DNA of 64,000 nt, taken from positions 124,001-188,000 of the forward strand of contig NZ_JANAIE010000001.1 of the NCBI RefSeq assembly GCF_029664245.1. The letters run 5' to 3'. This DNA comes from Profundicola chukchiensis. GTDB taxonomy: Bacteria; Bacteroidota; Bacteroidia; Flavobacteriales; Weeksellaceae. A program made the position numbers and the translations under genes. Positions 51,381 through 60,102 of this stretch are shown here, one piece after another; the stretch's first letter is position 1; every line of letters begins with the position of its first letter. The notes beneath the pieces are model-generated. The model was given only the letters and a program-made list of their open reading frames with translations, was not told where the DNA came from and did no database searches.

Positions 51381-51453
51381 AATAATTGTATAATGTACAT
51401 TGTTAACGTACAAACTTTGCCAATGTTGTATTTCCTACATTTTTTATGCGGGG

Positions 51454-51461
51454 CAAATATA
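51454..51461 (-). promoter_or_regulatory. -7 promoter element of the DUF6089-uppS-bamA-ompH operon
   Basis: Minus strand TATATTTG matches TAnnTTTG, 73 bases before the DUF6089 ATG. It lies in the gap after NAD kinase, so the envelope operon can be transcribed separately. Confidence 0.5.
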
Positions 51462-51517
51462 AACATTTATGTCGGCAGAGCGTATGCTTTTAATAATTTC
51501 TTTTAAAATCCCTAAAG

Positions 51518-52396
51518 TTAGTTTCTTCTATCAATTCCCCAAAATAATTTTTGTCTTAATGTTTCTAAATAGTTACTATGGTTTAATTGAACAATATTGA
51601 CCATAAAATCAGCCTTACTCACACATATTTCGTGTTTTACGTCTATAGAATCCAAGCGATTGTCTAGTGATAAAGAATATTTTGGTACTCGACTGTGTAC
51701 TATCAATCTAATTTCAACACTATCTTGAATAACCAATGGCCTAACATTCAAGTTATGTGGCGCCATCGGGGTAATCACAAAATTCTCTGTTTCTGGAGAG
51801 ATAATCGGACCATTACAACTCAATGAATATCCTGTAGATCCGGTAGGTGTAGAAATAATTAAACCATCCGCCCAAAATGAATTCACCAACTGCCCATCAA
51901 TGTATGCATCAATCGTAATCATACTGGTAGTTTCCTTGCGCATAAGCGTAACTTCATTTAATGCAAAAGGAAATTTTAAATGTAAACCTGGTGAATGAAT
52001 TTTGACTAAAGAACGTCGACTAATCTTAAAATTCTTAGCCAATATATCGTCTAAATAAGGAAGAATCTCTTTTTTATTAATTCCAGCTAAATAACCCAAC
52101 CTACCTGTATTCACTCCCACCATAGGAACGTTAGAATCCTGTACAATCGTGATAGCAGACAAAATAGTTCCATCTCCACCAAAAGTGAAAAACAAATCTA
52201 AATCATCCCACATATCCTCATGGGATTTAAAAGTTGGAACGTTTTCTAAATTAATGGATTTAATAAATTTCAGGATTTCCAAGAATTTTTCTTCCACCTG
52301 AAACTCAACTTCTTTTTCTCTGAATTTATCTAATAATTCAGGCATAAAATCCTCTAAAGCTTCAGAGAATTGCATTCCATATATCGCAACCTTCAT
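51518..52396 (-). CDS. nadK: NAD kinase
   Basis: 292 residues starting MKVAIYGMQFSE; another ATG three codons upstream (52405) lies inside the end of the CBS gene. Motifs: LFFTFGGDGTILSAI (GGDGT, catalytic Asp), GVNTGRLGYLAGI, NEVTLMRKETTSMITI and DGLIISTPTGSTGYSLSCNG. It phosphorylates NAD to NADP in the cytosol. It is coupled to the CBS-domain gene upstream, a standard Flavobacteriia arrangement. Confidence 0.95.
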   Translation of the reverse strand: MKVAIYGMQFSEALEDFMPELLDKFREKEVEFQVEEKFLEILKFIKSINLENVPTFKSHEDMWDDLDLFFTFGGDGTILSAITIVQDSNVPMVGVNTGRLGYLAGINKKEILPYLDDILAKNFKISRRSLVKIHSPGLHLKFPFALNEVTLMRKETTSMITIDAYIDGQLVNSFWADGLIISTPTGSTGYSLSCNGPIISPETENFVITPMAPHNLNVRPLVIQDSVEIRLIVHSRVPKYSLSLDNRLDSIDVKHEICVSKADFMVNIVQLNHSNYLETLRQKLFWGIDRRN

Positions 52397-52397
52397 T

Positions 52398-53054
52398 TTA
52401 GACATCTAGGTACTTCATTAGTTGGTCATATCGATCGTGTATCATGTCTTGTTTTTCGTCGTTAAAGAATTTGAGTTTAACTAAATAACCAAAACGTTCA
52501 AAAGTTTCGACAACAGAAGACAGGCTTTCTGCATTGAATTTAATTGTAATCTCGGTTAAATCATCTTCAAAGCCAGAAATAAAGCTACCGAATATTCTTC
52601 CGTTATTGGATTCTACAATTTTAGCCACCTCGCTCATCGAAAACTGCTTGGTAGGAATCTTAACTGTTAACATAGCCGATGGCTCCGATAGCAATGGAAG
52701 TTTTGATAGTTTCCCCATCACATCCTCCACCAACAGAACACCAAGATATTCTTTTTGTTGGTTTAATACCGGGATTACGTTGGTATCATGTGTATAAAAC
52801 TCGTTGATCGCATCGAAAATGCTACTTGTCTCCGTTAAGAAAAAGTAATCTACATATGGCTTTGCGTTGGTCAGAACATCCTGAAGTGGCGCCTCGTTTA
52901 AATGCGCCTCTGAAATGTTACCTAAAAAGGTTAAACCTTCAAACAAGGGAATATGTGTTAGATGAAATCCATCTAACATTTGTAATGCCTTTTCTACAGT
53001 TGTATTTGTAGAAACAGGAATAATTTCTTTTGATATTAAATCTGTAATTAACAT
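52398..53054 (-). CDS. CBS domain-containing protein
   Basis: A 218-residue soluble protein with two CBS motifs (about 5-60: STNTTVEKALQMLDGFHLTHIPLFEG; about 75-130: NEFYTHDTNVIPVLNQQKEYLGVLLVEDVMGKL) and a C-terminal ACT-like half (about 140-215, SMSEVAKIVESNNGRIFGSFISG). CBS pairs sense adenine nucleotides; located just before nadK it could regulate NAD(P) metabolism or serve another partner. No enzyme domain is present. Confidence 0.87.
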   Translation of the reverse strand: MLITDLISKEIIPVSTNTTVEKALQMLDGFHLTHIPLFEGLTFLGNISEAHLNEAPLQDVLTNAKPYVDYFFLTETSSIFDAINEFYTHDTNVIPVLNQQKEYLGVLLVEDVMGKLSKLPLLSEPSAMLTVKIPTKQFSMSEVAKIVESNNGRIFGSFISGFEDDLTEITIKFNAESLSSVVETFERFGYLVKLKFFNDEKQDMIHDRYDQLMKYLDV

Positions 53055-53149
53055 GGGCAGATTTTCAGCTAAGTTAAAAAAAAATGACTACTAGTTATGG
53101 CTATCTGTTATTTTAACAAGATAATGTCAAAATGAGTACCAAGAATTAT

Positions 53150-53515
53150 TTAATCTAAATCTAGGTTTTCCAATTCCATTTTTACTTTTTTAGTAAGTCC
53201 ATTATAGACTCTTTCATAAGAATGATTAATAAGCTCTTTTAAAAATTCACCTGACAAACTTCCCTGAAAAGATACGGTATTCCAATGTTTCTTGTTCATA
53301 TGATAACCTGGTTTAATTTCATGATATTTTTCTCTTAATTCAATTGCCCATTCTGGATCGCATTTAAGGTTTACCCTAAAATCCTCTGAGGACAAATCAG
53401 TTATGGCAAAGATTTTGTCTCCTACTTTAAGAACTAAATTATCTGGCCCAAAGGGGAAATCCTCTTGAGTATGAGGCAACGACAAACAGTAGTTTAAAAA
53501 GTTTTCAATATGCAT
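53150..53515 (-). CDS. MmcQ/YjbR family protein
   Basis: A 121-residue protein beginning MHIENFLNYCLSLPHTQEDFPFG; the frame is open 16 codons further upstream but that part overlaps the divergent promoter. It has the YjbR CyaY-like alpha/beta fold pattern: VLKVGDKIFAITDLSS, VNLKCDPEWAIELREKY, IKPGYHMNKKHWNTV and LIDHSYE-like LINHSYERV. Such proteins are listed as possible DNA-binding proteins but the function is not established. Confidence 0.9.
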   Translation of the reverse strand: MHIENFLNYCLSLPHTQEDFPFGPDNLVLKVGDKIFAITDLSSEDFRVNLKCDPEWAIELREKYHEIKPGYHMNKKHWNTVSFQGSLSGEFLKELINHSYERVYNGLTKKVKMELENLDLD

Positions 53516-53528
53516 GTTTAAAAATATG

Positions 53529-53536
53529 TATATTTG
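53529..53536 (+). promoter_or_regulatory. -7 promoter element of the mevalonate kinase operon
   Basis: TATATTTG matches TAnnTTTG, 18 bases before the ATG at 53555. It covers the alternative upstream TTG (53534), which therefore is not the start. Confidence 0.55.
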
Positions 53537-53554
53537 CACAGAATAATAGAAGGT

Positions 53555-54466
53555 ATGAAACAACCATCTTTTTTTGCTAAAATCTTACTTTTCGGTGAAT
53601 ATGGAATCATCGAAAACGCTAAAGGATTGACTATTCCGTACAATTTTTATAAAGGTACTTTAAAATTTGTAGACGCGGAAGCGCATTCTGATTCTAACGA
53701 AAAATTGATGGAGTTTGCTGATTACCTTTCATCTGAAATGCCCGATAGTTTTGATATTGAGCGCTTAGAAAAAGATTTAGCGGCAGGCATGTACTTCGAT
53801 TCAGATATTCCACAAGGATATGGCGTAGGTAGTTCTGGTGCTTTGGTAGCAGCGATTTACGATCAATATGCACATAATCCTATTGCTACAAATGGATTAT
53901 CTAAAGGCAAAATCAGCGAATTAAAGAATATTCTAGGTAAAATGGAGTCTTATTTCCATGGCAAATCATCTGGAATTGACCCTCTGATTTGTTATATGAA
54001 TATTCCTTTGTTGATTAATTCTAAAGACGACATTGACACTGTAGGTCTTCCAGAGGAAAAAGCAGGCAAAGGCGCTATTTTCTTAATCAATAGTGGTGTA
54101 CCAGGTAAAACAGAACCTATGGTTCAAGCATTTTTTGAGAAAATGAAAAATGAAGGTTTTAGAAAAACCATGCACAAAGAGTTTACGAAGTACAACGATG
54201 CTTGTATTGATGCTTTTGTGAAAGGTAAAACCGAGCCTTTATTTAAAAATTTAAAGAATTTGTCTACTTGGGCATTTGTGAATTTCAAACCAATGATTCC
54301 TACTCGATTGCTTAACGCATGGGAAAATGGAATTCAATCCAATGATTATTACCTAAAACTGTGTGGTTCTGGTGGTGGAGGATTTGTTTTGGGCTTTACA
54401 AAGGATTTTGAAAAAGCGCAACAATCGCTTCCTGACTTTGAATTGGAGCCATTTTACCGTTTCTAA
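53555..54466 (+). CDS. mvk: Mevalonate kinase-like GHMP kinase
   Basis: 303 residues from MKQPSFFAKILLFGEYG. GHMP motifs: AKILLFGEYGIIENAKGL (motif 1), IPQGYGVGSSGALVAAIY (ATP loop, about 87-104), HGKSSGIDPLICY (catalytic region) and LCGSGGGGFVLGF near the C-terminus. It would phosphorylate mevalonate in isoprenoid synthesis; the acceptor is inferred. It is followed 9 bases later by a UbiA-type prenyltransferase, consistent with a lipid/isoprenoid operon. The decarboxylase gene usually nearby is not in the window. Confidence 0.88.
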   Translation: MKQPSFFAKILLFGEYGIIENAKGLTIPYNFYKGTLKFVDAEAHSDSNEKLMEFADYLSSEMPDSFDIERLEKDLAAGMYFDSDIPQGYGVGSSGALVAAIYDQYAHNPIATNGLSKGKISELKNILGKMESYFHGKSSGIDPLICYMNIPLLINSKDDIDTVGLPEEKAGKGAIFLINSGVPGKTEPMVQAFFEKMKNEGFRKTMHKEFTKYNDACIDAFVKGKTEPLFKNLKNLSTWAFVNFKPMIPTRLLNAWENGIQSNDYYLKLCGSGGGGFVLGFTKDFEKAQQSLPDFELEPFYRF

Positions 54467-54475
54467 TACATACTT

Positions 54476-55393
54476 ATGACCTCTAAAGTAGCCAAAAACA
54501 GTTTCCTGAAACTTCTGGCACTTTTCACGGTGATTCGGGGTTACAATATTGCTGCACTTGTTGTGGCCATGATATTTACGGCCTATTTTATTTTCGCTAA
54601 AGATCAAACTTTAAGTCATTTTTTCTCTACTTACAAAGTACATTTAATCGTATTAGCATCAGCTTTTACCATTTCTGGGGGTTATATTATTAATAACTTC
54701 TACGATTTAGATAAAGACCGAGTGAGCCGACCGCTCACCACTTATATCAGTAGGTTTATTAGCCAGTCTTTTAAACTGAATGTTTATCTTGTCCTTTGTG
54801 GAATTGCTCTTGCTTTGGCTTTTTCTGCATCTTGGCGAATTGGGATTTTCTTTATTATATATCAGTTTCTAGTTTGGCTTTATAGTCACAAACTTAGTCG
54901 CCTACCCTTTATACAGAATCTTTCCTATACCATTTTGGGTATGTTGCCTTTTTTGGCGCTTCTATTACACTACAATAATTACTCACCAATTATATTCTTC
55001 CATGGTTTATTTCTTGGTTTGATTTTACTCATCATGGATATTTCAAAGGATTTAGTGAGTTACAAAGGAGATTTAATTTATAATTACAAAACCTTACCAG
55101 TGACATTGGGCATTCCGAAAACTAAGTTAATTTTAAGTATTTTAATACTAATTAGCATATTTTGGACGATAATAATGACACAATTTGAGGAGGTTGGTCA
55201 TATGGATTATTATTTTGGAATCTCTGCGATTTATCTTCTAATCTCCTTGATTGTCATATGGTTTATTAACAAAAAATGGCAATTCAACCTATTTTATCTT
55301 AGTTTGAAGTTAATGCTTGGAATTGGTATCATAAGTATTGCATGGATTAAGATAAATCCCTTAGATTTGCAAAAGTTTTTCCCTATCAATTAA
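54476..55393 (+). CDS. UbiA-family prenyltransferase (geranylgeranylglycerol-phosphate type)
   Basis: A 305-residue membrane protein with about nine helices. The first Asp-rich motif is NNFYDLDKDRVSRP (about 68-81), the second DISKDLVSYKGDL (about 184-196). These bind Mg2+-prenyl diphosphate. In Bacteroidota this group is usually annotated as geranylgeranylglycerol-phosphate geranylgeranyltransferase, an archaeal-lipid-type activity; the acceptor could equally be a quinone precursor or another molecule. Cotranscribed with mevalonate kinase. Confidence 0.85.
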   Translation: MTSKVAKNSFLKLLALFTVIRGYNIAALVVAMIFTAYFIFAKDQTLSHFFSTYKVHLIVLASAFTISGGYIINNFYDLDKDRVSRPLTTYISRFISQSFKLNVYLVLCGIALALAFSASWRIGIFFIIYQFLVWLYSHKLSRLPFIQNLSYTILGMLPFLALLLHYNNYSPIIFFHGLFLGLILLIMDISKDLVSYKGDLIYNYKTLPVTLGIPKTKLILSILILISIFWTIIMTQFEEVGHMDYYFGISAIYLLISLIVIWFINKKWQFNLFYLSLKLMLGIGIISIAWIKINPLDLQKFFPIN

Positions 55394-55450
55394 CGGATTG
55401 AATTTTGCTGGTTTATACAACAGCAGAGGAAAGGCAATAAATATAAGATT

Positions 55451-56968
55451 ATGAGAAGAAAGAATCCAAAATTCGACAATTCGAATTCAGATCGTCGCGA
55501 GGACGAATCAAGAGGTTCATCCGAGAGACGAAACACGGGGAACAGAAGAAGCAGTGGCAGAAGCCAAGATTCAAGAACCAAAGGGCGCTCTTTCGGAGGC
55601 GGAGATCGCAACAAAAGATCAGAACAACCGGGAGGCAGTGATCGAAGAAAGTCAGACAGAAGTGGTGGACCAAGTAGAAAACCATCTTTTGGTGGACGCA
55701 AACCAAATAGTAACTGGGGTGAAAGAAAAAGCTTTGACCGCAGTGGAGACAATGACAGAAGCTCTTCAAGCAGAGAAGGCTCAACAGAAAGAAGAACATT
55801 TAACAAAGATTCTAGAGATAATAGAGGTTCATCTGATAGAAAACCATCTTTTGACAGAAAAAGTTCATCAGACAGAAGTTCATCTTACGAAAGAAGAGGA
55901 CCTTCTAATAGAGGTGACGCATCAGAAAGAAGAGGTTCATCAGACAGAAAACCATATAGCAGAGACAGTAGAGGCTCATCAGATAGAAGAAGTTCTACTG
56001 ACAGACCCTACTCTTCAGATAAACCTAGTTCAAGAGGGAACAAATTCGGAGGAAATAAAAGCTACGGCGATAGAGAAACTGATAACAAAGGTTCTTTTGA
56101 CAACAAAAGAAGTTTTGATAAAGATAGATCAGATCGCAGGCCAGCTCCAAGAGGAGGCAAAAAGTTTGGCGACAGAAAAAGAGCGGCCGACAGTGGACGT
56201 GATTTTAAGCGCAACTTAAGACCAAGAAGAAAAACAACTGAACCAGTTAAGGAAGATGATGGTTTAATTAGATTAAACAAATACATCGCTAATTCTGGTA
56301 TGTGCAGTCGTCGTCAGGCAGATGAGTACATTAAAACAGGTGTAGTTGAAGTAAATGGAACTGTTATTACTGAAATGGGCTTCAAAGTTAAGCCAGAAGA
56401 TGATGTAAGATTTGACGGTAGACGTTTGACTCCAGAAAGAAAAACTTATGTTCTTTTAAACAAACCCAAAGGATACATTACTACAACTAGCGACGAAAGA
56501 GACAGAAAAACAGTAATGGATTTGGTTGGAAATGCAACTAAAACTAGAATTTTCCCAGTTGGAAGATTAGATAGACAAACTACAGGTGCGTTATTATTTA
56601 CCAATGATGGATATTTAGCTAAGAAGCTTACGCATCCAAGTCATGGTGTTAAGAAAATCTATCATGTTATTTTAGATAGAGATCTACACGGTGATGATAT
56701 GGAGAAAATCCGTCAAGGTATTCACATGCACGAAGGTGTAGCTAACGTTGACAAAGTATCTTATATCGATGGAAAATCAAGAAATGAAATCGGTGTTGAG
56801 ATACATATTGGATGGAACCGCGTAGTTCGTAGAATCTTCGAAAAATTAGGTTATAAAGTGGAAGCGCTAGACAGAGTGCAATTTGCTGGATTAACTAAAA
56901 AGAACCTTAAAAGAGGTGATTGGAGAATTCTTGATGAAAAGGAGGTTAACTTCCTGAAAATGATGTAG
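55451..56968 (+). CDS. RluB/RsuA-family pseudouridine synthase with long disordered N-terminus
   Basis: 505 residues. Residues 1 to about 268 are low complexity, rich in Ser, Arg, Asp, Gly and Lys (repeats around SSDRKPSFDRK and RGSSDRR), almost certainly unfolded and RNA-binding. The catalytic part starts at about 272: S4 domain IRLNKYIANSGMCSRRQADEYI, then KTYVLLNKPKGYITTTSD and the catalytic Asp in FPVGRLDRQTTGALLFTNDG, ending HIGWNRVVRRIFEKLGYKVEALDRVQFAGL. It isomerises uridine in 23S rRNA (RluB-like). The extension is unusual relative to the E. coli enzyme, but similar tails occur in Flavobacteriia. Confidence 0.9.
   Translation: MRRKNPKFDNSNSDRREDESRGSSERRNTGNRRSSGRSQDSRTKGRSFGGGDRNKRSEQPGGSDRRKSDRSGGPSRKPSFGGRKPNSNWGERKSFDRSGDNDRSSSSREGSTERRTFNKDSRDNRGSSDRKPSFDRKSSSDRSSSYERRGPSNRGDASERRGSSDRKPYSRDSRGSSDRRSSTDRPYSSDKPSSRGNKFGGNKSYGDRETDNKGSFDNKRSFDKDRSDRRPAPRGGKKFGDRKRAADSGRDFKRNLRPRRKTTEPVKEDDGLIRLNKYIANSGMCSRRQADEYIKTGVVEVNGTVITEMGFKVKPEDDVRFDGRRLTPERKTYVLLNKPKGYITTTSDERDRKTVMDLVGNATKTRIFPVGRLDRQTTGALLFTNDGYLAKKLTHPSHGVKKIYHVILDRDLHGDDMEKIRQGIHMHEGVANVDKVSYIDGKSRNEIGVEIHIGWNRVVRRIFEKLGYKVEALDRVQFAGLTKKNLKRGDWRILDEKEVNFLKMM
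55829..55988 (+). repeat. Degenerate repeat in the disordered region of the pseudouridine synthase
   Basis: The 13-base unit TCATCWGAYAGAA (coding SSDR(K/R)) occurs four times at 55829, 55865, 55937 and 55976 within this segment, with further weaker copies outside. Units are always in frame, so this is coding tandem-like expansion rather than a mobile element. Confidence 0.75.
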
Positions 56969-57034
56969 GATTAGTAAGTAGTATTTGGTAATTGATACGT
57001 AGTAGACAGTAACTAAATTCTATTGATAATATTT

Positions 57035-57066
57035 AAAAGAGAGGATGTAATCATTCTCTCTTTTTT
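57035..57066 (+). terminator. Intrinsic terminator after the pseudouridine synthase gene
   Basis: Stem AAAAGAGAG(GATG) / (CATT)CTCTCTTTT with loop TAAT and one G-U pair, followed by T residues. It lies about 65 bases after the stop. Confidence 0.85.
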
Positions 57067-57241
57067 ATGTCCTAAGATGAAAGTTCTTAAGAGCACATTG
57101 CTAATTTTCAATTGAAGCATTCTTAAAGCTAGGTGTAGTTAGACTGTCCTTTCAAATAAACTCATAAGTGATAATTAAATAAATTCTTTAACTTTAAACG
57201 AGTTAAGCATCCACTATCGTTTAATATAAAATAGAAAGCTT

Positions 57242-57427
57242 ATGAAATTCGTCGTCAAAAATTCTTTGTTTTTTGGTGCAGGCTTATTGGTTTTGTACAG
57301 TATTTATCACTTTCTAATTTTAAATGAGGGTTTTAACCTAAAGCGTCTATATTACATATTAGGCATATCGGTATTATCTAGCATAACATGGGGTATATGT
57401 ATATATTATATCAAAAAGAAAAAGTAG
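57242..57427 (+). CDS. Small two-helix membrane protein
   Basis: A 61-residue frame with two clear membrane helices (about 9-25 and 38-55) separated by a short hydrophilic turn (NEGFNLKRLYY), and a basic end (YIKKKK). No signal peptide cleavage site is evident. I do not recognise a family. Support is the coherent hydrophobic pattern and an A-rich stretch before the ATG; it is short and isolated, so it could be spurious. Confidence 0.5.
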   Translation: MKFVVKNSLFFGAGLLVLYSIYHFLILNEGFNLKRLYYILGISVLSSITWGICIYYIKKKK

Positions 57428-57643
57428 GTGCCTGAAATTTTAAACTAAAACTTATTATCTCTACTCAAGCAATTGAATTGTTTAGATTTATATTATTAAA
57501 TAGCTTAACTCCCCTTCTATTCAACTTAGCTCTATTGACTATTTTAACGAGCTTTGAACAACTTATTTATTGAAATAGGAACATTCCCCTTAAGAACAAT
57601 TTTAAGCCCTAATACCTTTATTTTAAATAAAATTAAATCGTAC

Positions 57644-57680
57644 AAAAAAGCCCGAAACAGAATTTCTATTTCGGGCTTTT
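57644..57680 (-). terminator. Intrinsic terminator of the PpiD-like gene
   Basis: A perfect 12-bp stem (AAAAGCCCGAAA / TTTCGGGCTTTT) with an 11-base loop. The A run at 57644-57649 serves as the T run on the minus strand; the plus-strand side also has Ts, so it may work in both directions. Confidence 0.9.
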
Positions 57681-57706
57681 AGTTTTTGGATTAAGTATAT
57701 TGAATC

Positions 57707-59881
57707 TTACTTCAATTTCTTAATTCTATTATCTTTTACATCAGAAGCATCTACCAATGATGGAATCAATGAATTCTGAATTAAGCTTCTATTTTGTGTT
57801 TGAACACTTCTTCTTAATACAGAAGCATCATCCATTTCAGCAACAGCTCCTTTCTTAGTAACTTTTACAAAGTAAACTCCTGCGTTCCCTTGGATAGCAC
57901 CCGAAGTTTTACCTTCTGCTAATCCTAATGCAGCTCCACCAACATTTGGCTCTAGACCAGCACCCTCGATCATTGGACGAGAATAGTTGATAGATGCAGT
58001 TTGTTTAGTTACACCTAATTTAGATGCTAAACTATTTAAATCAGCTTCTGTGTTTTCTGAGGCTAATTTCTGTGCAATTTTTCTGTTTCTCACTTTAGCC
58101 TCAATCTGAGTTCTAGCTGCTGCGATATTGTATTTACCATCTTCGTATTTGTTAGATAAGTAAGCAACGATTTGTCCACCATCTAAAGTTTCAAATGTAG
58201 AAACCGCACCTGGTTTTGTATCATCGTTGAAAGCCCATCTTAAGATGTCAGCTTCTTTTCTTGTTCCACCTAAACCTACTAAGTTAGTAGCAAATCTCGT
58301 TACACCATCTGCATTGTTCACCTCTGCATTCTCTTGACGAGCTGCATTAATGAAATCGTTTGCTGATTGGTCTTGTGCATTTAATGCTAAATTATTAGCT
58401 GAGCTAAATAAGTTTTCTTGAGTTTCCTCAGAAGCTTTAATTTGCTTTTGAATCGTTGCTAATTGATAACCTGTAACTTGTTTTACATCATCAATTCTAA
58501 TGATATGGAATCCAAATTGAGAAGGAACAACATCAATAGTACCTTTTGGTTCTGTTACCGCAAAATCACGGTAAGACTCTGCAAATCCTTGTTGGAATCT
58601 ACCAACCCATCCAATATCACCATTAGATTGAGCTGCTACAGCATCATCAGAAACCGTTCTAGCTAATTCATTAAATTTAGAAGGGTCTGCTTTAATAACA
58701 GTTAATAAACTATCTGCCATAGCTTGTGCCTCTTGTGGAGTTCTTGTGATTCCAGCTCCTCTTGCTTCGCTACCCGCATAACCGATTAAGATATGACTTG
58801 TTTTAGCTGAGTCAGTGATTGCTTTAACGTCTGAAATTTTAATTAAGTTATATACACTACCAATTTTAGTTGGCCCGATAACATCACCTTTATTTGCATT
58901 CTTAAGTTTCTCTTTCAAACCTTCATCTGGGAAACTCTCGAATTGTGCTTTAGTATAATAAGTAGGATCGAATTGAGATTCAGAAAAACGACTTACATAC
59001 GCAGAGTCATTAACAGCTTGAGCAAAAGAACGGATAGTATCTGAAATACCATTCACTTCATCTTTAATCACCTGTGGCGCTAAGTAAGAGTTTAATTCAT
59101 TTAAAATCTTGTTATTATCCTGCTCAGATGCAACACCAGGGAAATAAGCATAAGCTAAATTCACACTTGGTTCTGCTTTAAAGTTTTTAGGATGATCTTT
59201 CATATATCCTAAAATCTCATCATCTGTAACTTCAATTTTATTTTTTTGTGCGTAGTCTTCGTAGTTAACAACAATATACTCGATGTCGTTATTAGCATTT
59301 GCTTTGTTCATGAAAGCAGCATCAACATCCGTTGCCAAACCACCACTAGAAACTAAACCTAAGTAAGTTCTGTTAAGTAAACGAAACTGTGGATTTGCGT
59401 TTTCCCACTGCTCATAAAAATTTTGAGCTTGTGGATTACCTGCAAGAGCTGCAGTTTTAAGTTCACTAACAAATTGTTTAGTTAACTCAATGTTGACACG
59501 ACCATTAGCATCTGTTAAATTTGGATTCACTGAAGAATAAAATCTACCAGCTTCCTCAAAATACTTGTTTTCGTCAACACCAATCCCCAATTCTTCCATT
59601 TGGTTAGTTACCAACACTTCAGAAACTAATTGATTCCATGCCATTTCTGATAACACGTTCTCACTTGCTTCCTGCATTTGTGGGTTTTTACTCAAGCGAT
59701 TATACGCCAAGTTATAGTCTTGAATGTTAATAGGCGTTCCTGCAACAGAACCTAATTCATTTGGATCTCCAAATATACTTCCTTGTGAAAATGCGTCTCC
59801 AACAATGAAAGCAAATAAAGGCAAACCAATACCTAAAATCAATAACCAAGATCTTTTTCTAATATCTCCTAAAAGAGCCAT
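57707..59881 (-). CDS. ppiD: PpiD/SurA-like peptidylprolyl isomerase
   Basis: A 724-residue periplasmic folding factor. An N-terminal signal anchor (about 12-32, LLILGIGLPLFAFIVGD) is followed by a SurA N-terminal-like helical domain with the usual IQDYNLAYNRL and LVSEVLVTNQMEELGIGVDE segments, a parvulin domain (about 350-460, TSHILIGYAG, ARTVSDDAVAAQSNGDIGWV, PSQFGFHIIRIDDV) and a C-terminal helical part. It assists folding of exported proteins on the periplasmic face of the inner membrane. Next to CNNM, LptC and OMP genes, an envelope neighbourhood. Confidence 0.92.
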   Translation of the reverse strand: MALLGDIRKRSWLLILGIGLPLFAFIVGDAFSQGSIFGDPNELGSVAGTPINIQDYNLAYNRLSKNPQMQEASENVLSEMAWNQLVSEVLVTNQMEELGIGVDENKYFEEAGRFYSSVNPNLTDANGRVNIELTKQFVSELKTAALAGNPQAQNFYEQWENANPQFRLLNRTYLGLVSSGGLATDVDAAFMNKANANNDIEYIVVNYEDYAQKNKIEVTDDEILGYMKDHPKNFKAEPSVNLAYAYFPGVASEQDNNKILNELNSYLAPQVIKDEVNGISDTIRSFAQAVNDSAYVSRFSESQFDPTYYTKAQFESFPDEGLKEKLKNANKGDVIGPTKIGSVYNLIKISDVKAITDSAKTSHILIGYAGSEARGAGITRTPQEAQAMADSLLTVIKADPSKFNELARTVSDDAVAAQSNGDIGWVGRFQQGFAESYRDFAVTEPKGTIDVVPSQFGFHIIRIDDVKQVTGYQLATIQKQIKASEETQENLFSSANNLALNAQDQSANDFINAARQENAEVNNADGVTRFATNLVGLGGTRKEADILRWAFNDDTKPGAVSTFETLDGGQIVAYLSNKYEDGKYNIAAARTQIEAKVRNRKIAQKLASENTEADLNSLASKLGVTKQTASINYSRPMIEGAGLEPNVGGAALGLAEGKTSGAIQGNAGVYFVKVTKKGAVAEMDDASVLRRSVQTQNRSLIQNSLIPSLVDASDVKDNRIKKLK

Positions 59882-60102
59882 CCTTAATAATTTACGTTAC
59901 AATTTGCGAAAGTACAACATTCCTGTAAAAACAAAAAACAGATAAAGCATTTACACCCAATAATGTTAAGATTTATTAAATCTTAGTTGGATTTAGAACT
60001 ATACCTATATGCTAATATTTGAAATGCTATACTTTAGCCTTAAAATTTCTAAAGTTCAAATATAAACTTTTCAATAAAATAATTTGCAAGTCTACTGATG
60101 AA

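Noticed and set aside
55390-55806. Antisense frame of 138 residues (Leu/Pro/Ser-rich) opposite the same region
   Set aside because: A shadow of the same repeats; the hydrophobic look comes from reversing Arg/Ser/Glu codons. No promoter or homologous features.
55554-56219. A 221-residue open frame overlapping the pseudouridine synthase in another frame
   Set aside because: It arises from the low-complexity AGA/GAA/TCA-rich codons of the disordered region, which contain no stops in this frame; composition is Glu/Gln/Thr repeats without any domain or start signal.
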